From Phoenix dactylifera (lineage: Eukaryota > Streptophyta > Magnoliopsida > Arecales > Arecaceae): 64,000 nucleotides of DNA. Shown piece by piece: positions 1-11,487 of this stretch (within the stretch, counting starts at the first letter, position 1; every line of letters begins with the position of its first letter). The position numbers and the translations under genes were made by a program. A model generated the notes under the pieces. The model had not been told where the DNA came from and searched no databases. It was given only the letters and a program-made list of their open reading frames with translations. The stretch covers positions 372,001-436,000 of the forward strand of contig NW_024067680.1 in assembly GCF_009389715.1 (NCBI RefSeq). The letters are read 5' to 3'.

Positions 1-1109
1 TTTAATTAGCTAAATAGAGATTTGAAGGATAATTCCTTTATGTTTCCGTTGTTGTCCACTATTTTCATGATAATTTCATTATAGTAATATTATAGTAGCT
101 GTTAGTTTAATATTTAAAAACTTGAAATCATAGATTATGGGTGTAAATGATCACTCCCTTACTATTACAATGGTTGATAACAATTTTGGTCGATTCTATT
201 ATGACAAAATCATGTCACTATTGAAACCTTGAGATTTGATAAGGGTGTATCATGTCACAAAAACCATTTGGCATAACTTAAGATCCCAAACTTTACTTAC
301 CACCCAAGATGCTCCACATGCATCCTAGTATGATTACACGAAATTTTGGTACTATAAAAGTCTATGTTTCAATATAGTAATTGTATTGTCATTGCTGACA
401 CCATTCCTGAATTATTTATTTTATAAACAATAAATTAATGGTTCTATGAATTATTCCTGAATACTGTTTACTAGATTTACAGTTATGTTATTTTGATAAA
501 AATTTAATAATCTATTTAAGAAACTCTAGTGGATTGAAAGTAATGCTCATTGCTTCTCTTAGAGGGCCTATTTCTATTATTTAAGCCTCTAACTTTAAAT
601 TTTTTACATGAATAAGCAAGATTCAAATTTATAAAATCCTGAGATGTGATGCCATTTGGCATCACTTTCATCGTGTCTGTTTTTAGAAATAAAAGATAAA
701 AAAAATATTTTTAAATTTAAATTTTTAAAATTAAATATATTTAGTATAAGTTAATTATTTTTAAAAATATAAATATAATAGTGTTGGTAAATAGATAGCA
801 TCGATGTGGAAGAGATAGTATAATGAAGGTGGCAATGATGCTGATGATGGAGAAAATGATGATCGAGCAGGGGAAGTAATAGCGGTGAAAGCAGTGGCAA
901 TGGAAGCGATAGTGGAGGTAGGGATGATGGCAATTAGTGGCATCAATGTGACAAAACTATTGCAGGGATAGAGGCACTGATGATGGTAAAAACAATATTG
1001 GGGAGGTAGCGCCAACAACATGTTGGCAATATTATCATGGAGTTGGCAATAGTGGCAATGGTGATGGTGCTAGCAAAAGCAACAATGATGATAGTGGCAT
1101 GGAAATGAA
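1..1109. other. AT-rich sequence without a recognisable gene
   Basis: No convincing coding region, RNA gene or element boundary was seen. From about 780 to 1110 the + strand becomes a low-complexity tract rich in GATG, GGCAAT and GTGG words. The open frames there are a by-product of that composition. The flanks are ordinary AT-rich intergenic sequence. Confidence 0.5.
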
Positions 1110-2270
1110 AGTAAAAGACATGAATTTTTGCTTTTAAAAATATTGAAGTAAAAATAAAATAAATTAAAAAATAAAATAATAGTATAAAAGTTTTTTAGTT
1201 ATATTTTTATTTTAAAAATAAAAAATAAGAAACCAAAGCAATGTCAAACAAGTAGTATAGTATATATTAAGAAGTAAGTTTCACGATTATATATTAGATA
1301 CATACTCCATGGCTCCATGTTTTCAGAGATAGTAACGGAAAAGAGACATTCACTAAAAAGATACAAATCTCCTATGATGTCAATTTGGAAATTAAAGAAA
1401 ATGACCATTCATTTATGATCATGGATTATCCTTTCTCATTGCTAAGAGATACCACTTTCTCTTTTTTTTTTATATATGAGTGGGAGTATTTAAAGAAGTG
1501 GTGAGGTGGACCACTTGTGAGGGGAATCTTTATTTCTAGTGATGTCTGATAAGATTTGATTGCCCTTGCCGAAGTTGACGTTGCTACGTTCATGCACCGT
1601 GCTTTCTTTAGGAGAGTAGGACGAGGGGGAGCTCTTCTTTCTTCTCTTTCTTTCTGCTGGTGAAACGCGAAACTAGGCACCTTTTTAAGTATTCTTGAGG
1701 CGGTATTGGTTATTCTTATTGGGGCTGTTAAGCCAATTGCCTCCATTGCTCTGGCCTGTACGGTTTCTGGTTTGCCCTGAAAGCCTTCAATTGCTGGACC
1801 TGCAGCATGCTCGGTGTCTACACCTTTTGACAGAGCTTGGAGAAGGTCTGCTACCTCTATTTTGCCTTTCCCTTTGTAGCACATTGCCTCCCAATTACCT
1901 TGTCTTTTTCCTATGGACTCCATTAATCATCATGCGCTCGCCATGGTGATTGGCCCAGAGGAAGGTGGCATGCTCATTGGCGTGGGGTACGACTATGTTG
2001 GAGGGTCTCAACTCCTTTGGTTCAAACTCTTCATTGCATGTCATATTTTCAAACTAGTTTGGTCAAATTTTATATCAACTGTTAGCCGAAATTTTTTGGA
2101 AAATACGAGTAGTTTTTTCAAAACAAATGTGTCCAAATCAGTTCCTTCAGATTTGATGAAAACTTGGAGGAAGTTGTTCTATAAGAGTATTATTCAATTT
2201 TGAAGATTCAACAATGAAATATATATGATTGGAAATTATGAAAGAAAAAAAGAACTAGACGGGAAGGAAA
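1110..2270 (+). repeat. Unit A: diverged partial third copy of the local duplication
   Basis: Two blocks, about 1110-1440 and 1990-2200, align by eye with about 21565-21850 plus 22000-22240, and with 34280-34560 plus 34740-34960. Shared landmarks include the TAGTATAG/ATATATTAA region near 1255 and the run ending in AAATCAGTTCCTTC near 2130. It is more diverged than units B and C are from each other. The stretch 1440-1990 has no counterpart in the other units and looks like an insertion. Open frames on both strands there match nothing I recognise. Confidence 0.55.
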
Positions 2271-2479
2271 TGTTTAAAGTTGAATTACCTCTGCCACAAT
2301 CTCTTTACAGATGATATAGGTAATAGTTCTCGGTAATGGTAATATAGAATTACATCAAATATTTTTTTAGCAATATTTAAATTATGTTTCTGGCTTGTAT
2401 TTGGTGACTTTTTAGAAGGAGTTGCTTCTTAAAAAAATTTATTATGAATCTATTTTTTGGGAGTTGAAATAACTGATTC

Positions 2480-3360
2480 TTCTTGAACTTGAGACGAAGA
2501 AGGTCCGGATCTAGAACTTTCATCTAGATCAGTATGTTGATATTCACTTTCTAGAAAAATATTTTTTACCTTGGAATTATAAACATTGTCATTAAAACTC
2601 TATGACCCAAACATAATTTGGAAGATGTAGGTGCCATCAAGAATCTTTTTAACAACAACTGGTAAGTAAATCTATTGCATTTTGTGTCCATTGAAAGGTT
2701 AGGTGCTAGGACACCAACTAATTGTTGAGCTAATTTTTCAAAAATTATAAAGATTGTTCCACCAATTTTATCCTCAACAATAATGCTTAATTTATACCTT
2801 CAAAAGATAGATATACAGCAATTATTTTTGTTTAAGTAAAATAATAATGTATCCATTTTCAACAAATAAAGTATGATTCAAAATGTGTATCGTTACTTTA
2901 CTATGGAGTTGGAGGCTGATCATTTTTACCATATTGGTTGCACCAAAAAATATCACCATAAACCTTTACTGCAACCCTACAACTATAACATGCTTTATAC
3001 CACAAACCATATGAGGTGTCAATCGATTTTAAAGTTGCTTTGCACATAAATTTTACACCTTAAAAAAAATAAATAATTGAATATTATTGTGCAAGCAAAT
3101 TATCATATATAATTATATTTTAGACTGCACTTGATAATGATGTGGATCCAATTTCAGCAATTCTTCAATCAATTTTTTGTTTGTAATAGTTTTCGATTGA
3201 GGGCTAATAATAATTTATCATTTATGCTCCATAAATATAATAGGACCAATTGGTGCTTTTAATCCTATACACGAATTCATAGGAATATTTAGACCAGAGT
3301 GGATAAATCTAACTTTTACATTGAATACATTATTTAGACACCAATGTTCTGGCCAAAAAA
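2480..3360 (-). pseudogene. RPA70-like (replication protein A large subunit) pseudogene
   Basis: Reading the - strand from about 3060 down to 2570 gives a broken peptide typical of the C-terminal DNA-binding region of plant RPA1/RPA70. It has a WYKACYSCRVAVK-like zinc-ribbon start, then CNQYGKNDQPPTP, then a block resembling IVEDKIGGTIFIIFEKLAQQ, then LVGVLAPNLSMDT. Several frameshifts and stops interrupt it and no initiator is evident. Known RPA70 proteins bind single-stranded DNA in replication and repair. Divergent RPA-like genes are also carried by plant Helitrons, so this may be an element-borne copy. No Helitron ends were identified. The fragment sits between unit A and unit B. Confidence 0.5.
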
Positions 3361-4187
3361 ATGGAGGAGAGAAAAAAACTTACGTTTTAGGTCCGCGACA
3401 TCCTCTCTTTCTTAGATGAGGACACTAAAAGAGGACAGCTGCAGATCTTATGCAGCAACCCCCCAATACTTTGATGAGAAGGAAACATAGGAGGGAAGAA
3501 ACAAGTTATGGTCACAATGCTTTTTGGGTAGGAAGATATAATAGAGTAGCTACGACGTGGCGACCGCAGACATCCACCTACTAGCAGGATGGCATGATCA
3601 CACTTTCTTACAAAGTGATCTCCTCAATTTTTTCTCTACTTTTTGTTTTTTCTTGTTTTAGTAGGCTACATCCTCTGGAGGGAAGGCAGAAATCCTTTCA
3701 CAGTTTATTAAGGCAGGTACGAAGGAGGGAAGGCATTTCATGATTCATTAAGATAGATATGACTCTTTTTTTTGTTTTTTTTAGGGTATGGTGTAGAGTG
3801 ATCTCCTCCATTTTTCTCTCTACTTTTTGTTTTGTTCTTGTTTCAATGGGCTACATCCTTCAGAGGGAAGGCATAAAACTTTGACTGTTCATTAAGGCAG
3901 GTACGAAGGAGCAAGGCATTTCACGGTTCATTAAGACATGGATGATATTTTTTTTCCAGATATGGTCAAGACGAGACCGTGGAGTACCAAACACCAAACC
4001 TTTCAAACTGATTGGATAGCACGATGTGAAGGTTTTCGATGCCCTGGGCAAACTTCAGTGTGACGGAGCCCCAAACACCGAATCTTTCAAATTGGCTGGT
4101 GACGCCGTTTAGAGGCCTCCGATGCCGATATCTGAGCGAACTTCAGTAATTCCGAGATACCACCGAACTCTCTTTTAATGTACTGTA
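3361..4187 (+). repeat. Unit B, left arm of tandem segmental duplication
   Basis: Aligns by eye with 32300-33360 of unit C, starting at the shared TTTTAGGTC word and continuing to the copia insertion point. The pairing continues after the copia element at 17264. No gene was recognised. Long T-runs and ATCTCCTCC-type words dominate. Confidence 0.7.
3617..3950 (+). repeat. Two-copy tandem repeat, about 180 bp
   Basis: Two successive units both run from TGATCTCCTC through GGCTACATCC and GAGGGAAGGCA to TTCATTAAGA. The same duplication is present in unit C (about 32745-33110), so it predates the B/C duplication. Confidence 0.65.
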
Positions 4188-4463
4188 TCAAAAGTAGCTC
4201 CAGCTCCATTGCTGTGAACAAGAACAGGAAAGGAACCGAGGAAAACGGCAAGCGGCTGGAAGAAAGGAAACAAAATTTTTATTCACCCTTTCTCCTATTA
4301 CATCAGTGTATTTATATATTTGAAAAGAAGAACTGACTCTATACTTTATATAAAAAAATAATATGAGGTAAGTGAAAATGTGCCTCCTATTACAGCTGCA
4401 CAGAAAATCAACTTAACCAGCCACTTGTCCTTCAACTGTATGACAATGTTGATTCTTCTAAAA
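4188..4463 (-). repeat. Copia-1 3' LTR
   Basis: Matches 9508-9556 plus 17031-17263, with the shared words AAAAGTAGCTC and AACCAGCCA and the end GATTCTTCTAAAA. It is followed on the + strand by ATTCCCCCTC, the complement of a polypurine tract (about 4464-4473). The terminal TG is mutated to TC in this copy. Confidence 0.85.
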
Positions 4464-4469
4464 TTCCCC

Positions 4470-6074
4470 CTCAAGATGAATATATATTGATCATATTCAT
4501 CTTGCGCAACGGATTATGAAACTGTAATTTTCCAAGAGCCTTTGTGAGAATGTCTGCTATTTGCTAACCCGAGGAAATGTGAATTGGTTTGATGATTCCT
4601 ACTTGTAGCTTTTCCCGCACAACAGGACAGTCAATCTCTGTGTTTAGTACGTTCATGGAATACATAATTTTTTGCAATCTGTAAGGCTAATTGACTGTCA
4701 CGGAAGAGTAAAGCTAGTCGTGAATGATCAATTTTCAAGTCAGCAAGCAAAGTATTTTAACCACAAAACCTTACAGGTTGTTGAAGCAAGACCACTGTAC
4801 TCTGCTTCAGCTGAAGATCTGGAAACCGTGGAATGTTTCTTTGACTTCCAGGATACCAAACTATGACCCAAGAACATGCAGTACCCTGTTATTGACTTTC
4901 TGATGTCCTTACGGCCTCCCCAATCTGAATCACAAAAACTTTTGATGTGCAATTCTAAATCAACAGGAAAATACAACCCTTGTCCTGGATTTTGCTTGAT
5001 ATACCTTAGCACTATGTAGGCAGCATTCATGTGTGCTTTTGCCGGCTTATCCATGAACTGACTAAGCTTACCAACAGAATAAGAAATGTCAAGCTGTGTT
5101 GCAGTTAAATATTGAAGTTTTCCAATCAATCTTCTATAGCTTGTAGGGTCAGTGAGCAGATCTTCATCAGTATTCTGCAATTTCAGATTTGTTTTCATAG
5201 GAAAATCAGCTGGTTTACACCCCAAATAACCAACTTCTTCTAAGATTTCAAGAGCATACTTTCTTTGTGACAAGGAAATACCTCTTTTACACCGTGCTAT
5301 TTCGATTCCCAAGAAGTACTTCAATTGCCCCAAATCTTTGATTTTAAACTACTCATTTAAGAACCCTTTCAATCGAGTAATCTCATTCATATCATCACTG
5401 GCCAATATGATATCACCAACATAAACTAAAAGTGCCAAGAAGATAGAGTCAGACTTGTAGATAAACAAAGAGTGATCTGATTTGGACTACTGAAAATCAT
5501 AGTTAAGCAAAGCTTGTGACAGTTTTGAGTACCATTGCCTTGAAGCTTGCTTTAGGCCATATAATAACTTGTTTAGTTTACACACCTTACCAGAAAATTC
5601 CCTCTTACTGCCAGCATATCCAAGAGGTAACTCCATGTACACCTCTTCATGCAAATCACCATGAATGAAAGCATTATTGATATCAAGCTATTGCAAAAAA
5701 TACCCACGAACATAAACAACTGCTAAGAGTAATCTAACTGTGGTCATTTTAGCCATAGGAGAGAAAGTCTCTAAGTAATCAATCTCAGCTTGTTGAGCGT
5801 AACTTTTTGTTACTAACCGAGATTTGAATCTCTCTATAGTCCCATCTAACTTGTATTTAATCTTGTACACATACTCACATCCTACTGGCTGCTTACTAGG
5901 AGGCAAGTCAGCGATAGTCCAAGTCCTATTTTCCTCGGGAGCAGTGAGTTTAGCTTTCATAGCTTGACACCATTCAGGATACTCAACAGCTTGAGAGTAG
6001 GTTTGAGGTACAAAATGTGAAGAAATAAAAAGAGTAAAAGCTTGATGTGTAGGTGCCAATTTTGTATAAGACAA
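4470..6074 (-). pseudogene. Copia-1 reverse transcriptase and RNase H, broken
   Basis: This is the last part of copia pol. RT reads in pieces from 6074 (WTIADLPPSKQPVGCEYVYK onward) through the LYGLKQA and SLFIYKS region to GQLKYFLGIEIARCK. RNase H follows with SDWGG, a KSITGYCMFLG block and SSAEAEY. In-frame stops occur near 5687, 5490, 5350 and 4739. The RT active site reads YVGD (near 5410) in place of YVDD, losing a catalytic aspartate. Reverse transcription by this copy is therefore impossible. The C-terminal RNase H and ADILTK-like tail decay into the PPT next to the 3' LTR. Confidence 0.9.
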
Positions 6075-6439
6075 AACAGATGAAAGAGAACAAGATGATA
6101 CCTGAGTACATACCTAAGTACTTAAAAATTGGAGCAGGTCCTGCTGTCATTGAAGATGATGGACTATTAGATGAATGAGATGACTAGTTATAGTGATAAT
6201 CTCTAAGATAAGAGGGAGGATGTCTTACTCTGGTAGGTCAAGGACTGCTAAGTGCAGGGTTTGTAGGAACAGGAGAAGAAGTCTGAACTTGGGAGTCAGA
6301 AAAAAAAGTGACATTAGGAGAAATGTGCAAGAGCTCTAAGCTTGAGAGCCAGGAGTGGAGGTGACATGGTGAGGAAAATTATCCATGATTGGCAGAGATA
6401 AAACAACAGGGGATGTGCCTGATACGGAGGGAGTGGAGA

Positions 6440-7330
6440 TTACATGCTTCTTTTGAAAGGAAAGATCTTTTCATGAAAAACAACATCACGAGACACGGAA
6501 ATTGAGTGGAAACTCAAGTCATAAAGTTTGTATCCCTTCATGCCAAGAGGGTAACCAATAAAGATGCATGCAGTGGCTCGAGCATCGAACTTCGATCTAT
6601 TTCTAGAGAGAGTTGAAGCATAACATAATGAACCAAAAACCCACAAGTGAGTGTAATAAAGTGGTTTACAGAAAAGTAGCTCATAAGTTGATTTGTTGGA
6701 CAGAACAGGGGTTGGAATGCGATTAATTAAATAAGCAGCGGTCAAAACACAATCCCTCCAAAATTTTAATGGAAGATGAGCTTTAAATCGAAGGGCTCTT
6801 GCAAGTTGTAACAAGTGCTGGTGTTTTCTTTCAACCACACTATTTTGTTGAGGGGTTTCAACACATGATTTTTCATGTAAAACACCTTTGGCTTTGTAAA
6901 AATCAGGCATGTGAAATTTAGGTCCATTATCACTACGATTTTTCCTAATTTGTACACCAAACAGTGTGGCAACAAGAGTAAAAAAGGATTGTAGCAGCTG
7001 TTGAGTGCCTCCTTTTGTTTTCATAAGATATACCAAAGTAGCGCAAGAATAATCATTTACTATAGTCAAGAAGTAATGATAACCTCCAATTGCAGCAACT
7101 GAATAAGGTCCCCAAATGTCATAGTGTATAAGATCAAAAATGGAATGAGTAACACTAGTACTTGATTGAAAAGAAAGACGTTTCTAGTTTGCTAAAGGAT
7201 AGACTATACAATGTTGATGAGAGGAGTTTACTCCTAAAGATCTCTTTATACTATGAAGGTGATCCTTAGACAAATGGCCTAACCTATAATGCCAAAGATC
7301 GAAATCATTACAAAGAAAAGAAGACTTATG
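6440..7330 (-). pseudogene. Copia-1 integrase, degraded
   Basis: The 209-residue open segment (7069-6440) holds most of an rve-type integrase core. It has VNDYS after the lost first aspartate block, RSDNGPKF with the second aspartate, and [15 protein letters not shown] with the glutamate. The LINRIPT and YELLF blocks typical of copia integrases follow. The upstream GAG-pre-integrase (HHCC) part, about 7070-7330, is readable only in fragments with stops. In intact elements this enzyme inserts the cDNA into the host chromosome. Confidence 0.85.
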
Positions 7331-8325
7331 TCATTCAGCACCATATGCTTTACTGAGAGATGGAATAGCAATTGAAAGATTGTGATTTTGTGTGGAAGAC
7401 TGTTTCTGAGGTTTAGAATGTAGTTTGTAAGGTGAATGCACGTAGAAAAAACCATCCCGTTCTCTAGCTAGTCCAATCGTCATCCATGTAGGCAGGGCCT
7501 GAATAAAACAAAGTCCAACAAGAATGATTAAACAATACTTCATTGTCTTAGCGAGCTTACTGGCAGAAATTAAATTGACGGTGAAAGAGGGAACAACAAG
7601 AACATCAGTGAGGATTAAGTGTGGAGTGATGTGTATGGTGCCTTTGTGTGTGACAGAAACAGATTTACCATTTGGGAGTTGCACAACAGAATTCACTTGA
7701 TAAGAAACGAAAGTTAACAGGGTGACACTACACACCATGTGATCTGTGGCACTCAAATCAATTATCCAAGATGATTGTGAAGGATGATGAGGTTTATGTG
7801 ACAAGAGAGAAAGATATTGTGGTTCATAGAAGACACTAAAAATTGAATGAATTGAAGGATAAGGCAGAGGAGTACCTGACATTGGTGGCGGACCTAAGAC
7901 ACTGCTTGCTCGGTGTGAAGTTTGGTTACTTAATGATGGCTGTGAGATATCTGAATTTGAAATCAATGAGAGAAGCTTCTGACATTATTCATGAGTGAAT
8001 AGGAGTTGTGGAATGTCACCAGCTGCATCCCCTTTATCGATCATGGCTCCTTGTGCATGATTGGCAGAAGTGGTATTCTTTCTACTAGAGTTTGTAGGTT
8101 TATTTCGATTGATCTTCCAGCCGGATGGATATCCATGCTTTTCAAAGCATTTGTTCTCTATATGTCCCTGCTTCCCACACCAATTGCAAATGGGACGTTT
8201 CTTGTTGTTACTGCTGGATTTGTTCCTCTGATATTGTTGTTGGGGCTTAGTTTGACTTCCTAAAGCAGCAGGCTCTACAGAAACATTACGGCCAAATTAG
8301 CTCGATTAGATTTTTGCTTCTCAGC
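7331..8325 (-). pseudogene. Copia-1 zinc knuckle and aspartic protease, broken
   Basis: The CCHC zinc knuckle of gag lies around 8120-8190 (CNWCGKQGHIENKC on the - strand). The protease region follows at 7966-7331. Its active-site motif, expected as D-S-G-A-T-D-H-M, reads D-L-S-A-T-D-H-M (near 7750), so the serine and glycine of the triad are lost. Frames change between the knuckle and the protease. In working elements this protease cleaves the Gag-Pol precursor. Confidence 0.8.
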
Positions 8326-9003
8326 TTAAAGCACAGTGGAGAAGACTTTGTTAATGGAAGGCAAAGGTTCCATCAGCAATATGTGATCTTTGACAAAGAC
8401 AAAACTGTCATTTAAACCATTAAGAAACTTTACAACATAATCCTCATGTTGAAAAGAGGCAATGGTGGTGAGAGCACCACAACTGCAAGTGGAAGTACAT
8501 TTGCAAGAAGGAAGAGCGCTGAACTGCATTAATTCATCCCAAAGAGTTTTCAACTGAGTGAAATAGACCGAGACAGAATTGGAGCCTTGTGAAAGAGCAC
8601 CAATGTGTGATTGCAACTTAGAAATTCTAGCTCTATATCCTTGAGAATATCGTTTTTCTAGATCCAACTATAGCTCTCTAACAGATTCAATATATTGAAC
8701 ACTAGAAACAATATCTGGTGAAATTGAATTCATCAACCAGGAATGCAGCATATTGTTACATGCCAACCAAGAGGAATAGGATGCATCAGTGGGACTTGGT
8801 TTGGGGATTGTACCATCTATGAAGCCCAACTTACGCTTTGCTCGCAAACCGTGAATCACTGCACGATGCCAAGAGCTATAGTTCTCGATGGTAAGAAGTT
8901 GAGCCACCAAGACTTGACCAGGATGATCACCATAAGGGAGGTAGAAGGGGATCGAAGGATTCTCAGTGGAATCAAGTGAATCGGAAGTATGAGAGAGAGC
9001 CAT
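8326..9003 (-). pseudogene. Copia-1 Gag (UBN2-type) with internal stop
   Basis: The best start is the ATG at 9003, giving MALSHTSDSLDS and then the typical copia Gag blocks: YSSWHRA, ALRAK-like GLRAKRKLGFIDG, and a WLACNNMLHSWLMNSI segment. The frame is interrupted at 8668 by a TAG where relatives have tryptophan (a G-to-A change). It then resumes with LEKRYSQ and LKTLWDEL. Gag forms the virus-like particle of the element. The open frame upstream of 9003 translates tandem leader repeats and is not part of the protein. Confidence 0.85.
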
Positions 9004-9021
9004 AGAGAAAGAATAGAGCTC

Positions 9022-9290
9022 ATATCTGCTCCGATCAAGAAGCTCCAAAACCAAAAGAAGAGCTCCAATCTGCTCTGATCAAGAACCTCCAAAACCAAGA
9101 AGAACTCAGATCTCCTCTGCTTTGATCAAGAACCTCCAAAACCAAGAAGTAGAACTTAGATCTGCTCTGATCAGCAAGCACCAAAACCAAGAAGAAGAAC
9201 TCAAATATGCTCTGATCAAGAAGTCCCAAAAACAAGGGGAAGATCTCAGATCTGCTCTGCTCCGATCAAGAACCTCCAAAAAAAACTCTA
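9022..9290 (-). repeat. Tandem repeats in the Copia-1 leader, about 45-50 bp unit
   Basis: About six imperfect copies of a unit containing GCTCTGATCAAGAA, CTCCAAAACCAAG and AAGAACTCAGATCT lie between the PBS and gag. Because the unit length is near a multiple of three, all frames show repeated peptides (LDRSR or FLIRAD on the - strand), which should not be taken as protein evidence. Confidence 0.75.
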
Positions 9291-9345
9291 AATCGCCTCT
9301 TGCTCGCGGTGTCCCTCGAGACGAACATCCCATTTGCCCGCAGCC

Positions 9346-9487
9346 ATGGAGGATTTTGTGGCCGGCCAGCCGAAGATCAGCTACCGTGGCATCGATCTTG
9401 ATAACTTCTTCGACATCTCCATCAACAAGCTTGTTAAGCTCTTCCACGCTTAGGTTCACAGAAGGTTTCAATGCAGCCTGAAAAATA
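9346..9487 (+). pseudogene. RPS15: Captured 5' fragment of ribosomal protein S15 (uS19) gene
   Basis: The + strand reads MEDFVAGQPK, then ISYRGIDLDNFFDIS, then INKLVKLFHA. A TAG at 9451 follows, and reading continues as VHRRFQCSLKNK. Cytosolic plant uS19 proteins begin similarly: a short acidic start, an AAGQPKKR-like stretch, then YRGVDLD, LLDMS, LVKLF, and an arginine-rich RRRFQRGL block. The similarity is collinear, includes the start codon, and has a short gap after GQPK. The fragment lies antisense in the Copia-1 leader, ending about 6 bp from the primer binding site. It is a non-functional captured host fragment. I identified it by eye, without alignment. Confidence 0.65.
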
Positions 9488-9493
9488 AGCTCT

Positions 9494-9505
9494 GCTCTGA
9501 TACCA
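9494..9505 (-). other. Copia-1 primer binding site (initiator tRNA-Met)
   Basis: The - strand reads TGGTATCAGAGC, the standard complement to the 3' region of initiator tRNA-Met used by plant copia elements. It starts 2 bp from the inner end of the 5' LTR (9508). Confidence 0.9.
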
Positions 9506-9507
9506 TA

Positions 9508-9556
9508 TGAAAAGTAGCTCTAGCTCCATTGCTATTAACAAGAATAGGGAACGAAC
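9508..9556 (-). repeat. Copia-1 5' LTR, inner fragment
   Basis: Begins TGAAAAGTAGC and matches 4188-4235 of the 3' LTR. It is cut at 9556 by the gypsy insertion and resumes at 17031. Confidence 0.85.
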
Positions 9557-11487
9557 TGTAAATCTCGAACCAGATGGGCCAACCTGGACTATAGTCGGCA
9601 GCCCATCTAAAAACTCGGAAGGAATCGCGGTGGAGATCGGCAGCTGTTGAGGCGGTTATAACTGCCTAACAGCCACGATCTCCACCACTCTTCTTCCTCC
9701 CCACTGAGGCCTATAAGAACCCAAGGACTCTTCTCAAGAATGCTTCATCCCTTACCCTCTCACTGCCTCTCATTCCCTTCTCCTTCTGTGCAAAGGAGCT
9801 GGATCGGGAGCGGCAAAGGAGGAGAAAACCCAGCTCGTCACCGCAACTGAGCCGCCGGAGGAGATACAGTATCCCGTCGGAAAGACCTCACAGCTCCTCG
9901 GAGCTAGATAAATTTCTTATCACCCTTGTTCATGAACTACATTCCATTGATCTAGTGTAATAATCAAAATAGAAGAAGAGGAAGGATAGAAGAATGGAAG
10001 ATGAGGAGGAAAGAAGGGGAAGAGCTTACCTAGGGTCCCCCCAGCTGCGGATCCGGCACGGTGAACTCGGCCGCAGATTTTTCTTGGTCGCTGCGAGTTT
10101 GGCTGCTGCCATGGCCGTGGTGATGGGTCCCTCCCCTACCCGTAGTGGGGACGAAAGAGGAGCCGCCGGCTCCGACCGCAGACTCCGCGGGCTTCAGTCA
10201 GAGCTGCGGTGGGACGGAGGCCCCTTCTTCTCAAGGGGGTGGTTCCGACCCCCATTTGCACCAAAGAACAGAGAGGGGGCCGGCCGCTGCGGGCGCGACC
10301 ATGGGCGCCGCCGGTCGTGACCGACCTCTTCCGTGAGGGGGAGTCGCCCTCGTCCCTTCTGAAGAGAAGATGGAAGAAGAAGAAGGGGGGATCCGCCGCT
10401 ACAGGCTGAGCCGCGAGCGATGTTGGCCGGCCGCCAACACCCCCGACCTCGGACTCATCTCCCTCCCGAGCACTCACACGAGCTTCCTCACTTCATGTGA
10501 GAAGAGGAGAAGAGGAGGAGATCGGAAAGGGAGAAGAAGGTTCGGGAAGACAGGAGAAGGAAGAAAAGAAAAAGAAGAAAAGAAGGAAAAGAAAAAAAAG
10601 AAAGAAAAAATAAAATAAAAATTACTGTGGGCTGAATTGGGCTGATTCCGGCGGTGGGCTTCAAATGAACCGGGCTTTAAAAGCTCGAGGCCGGACCGGA
10701 CCCTGGTCTGAGCCCAATATTCTTAAACCCAGAATTAACTAAGCCAAAAGCTGAATCAGACCTGAATCAGAGGTTGAATCAGGTTTGAACCAGTAGCTGT
10801 CCCAAACTTAAACCAGAAATTGAGTCAGATTTGAACCAGTATGCAATTGACCCAGATCTAAACCAGAAATTGGGTCAGATCTGAACCAGTATGCAATGGA
10901 CCCAGACCTGAACCAGAAATTGAATTAGGCTATGGATCCGAAAAAGAAATTGAGTCCTATGGATGGGCTGTAAATGACTTTAAGATTATAAATAAATAGA
11001 AATTAAATGTGCAAGTGACATATAATTTAATGATCTTGCTAGATATTGGAGAATTGGCATTTGGTGGCAAATTAAGGTAAGTAACATGTCTTAATCTTAT
11101 TATGGATCATGTAACAAGTATTATTTATGCAATTTGAATTGTGTATATGAATTGTGGAAAAAGTAAGTAACCCTAATATAATCTTTTGTTTTATCAAATA
11201 CATATGACTATTTGATTATGAAATGGTATATGATTATTTATGTTTTCACAAAATTAGGATCAAGCATGTGTTAGCAAGTGTTGCATGATTTTAAATAGAT
11301 GACATTTATCATGATTATCATGCTATGTATATAAATTTATCATGATATAGAAGTTGCACAAAAATTAAAGTTTTCAACATGATCATGAGTTTTATTCATC
11401 AAGATGTCATCATTCACTTTCCAACGTATCTATGAGATAAGATTAATAAAAAGCATGATATGGTTTATGAACTCTCAGATTGCTATG

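Noticed and set aside
9035..9481. Overlapping open frames on both strands with repeated peptides such as LDRSR and KNLQNQEEEL
   Set aside because: They translate the 45-50 bp leader repeats of Copia-1. Repetition keeps all frames open and no protein family is implied. Only the uS19-like fragment at 9346-9487 was kept.
9994..10618. Arg/Glu/Lys-rich ORFs in the gypsy 5' LTR, and equivalents at 14680-15465
   Set aside because: They arise from GC-rich and purine-rich LTR sequence, occur in several frames at once, and change between the two LTRs.
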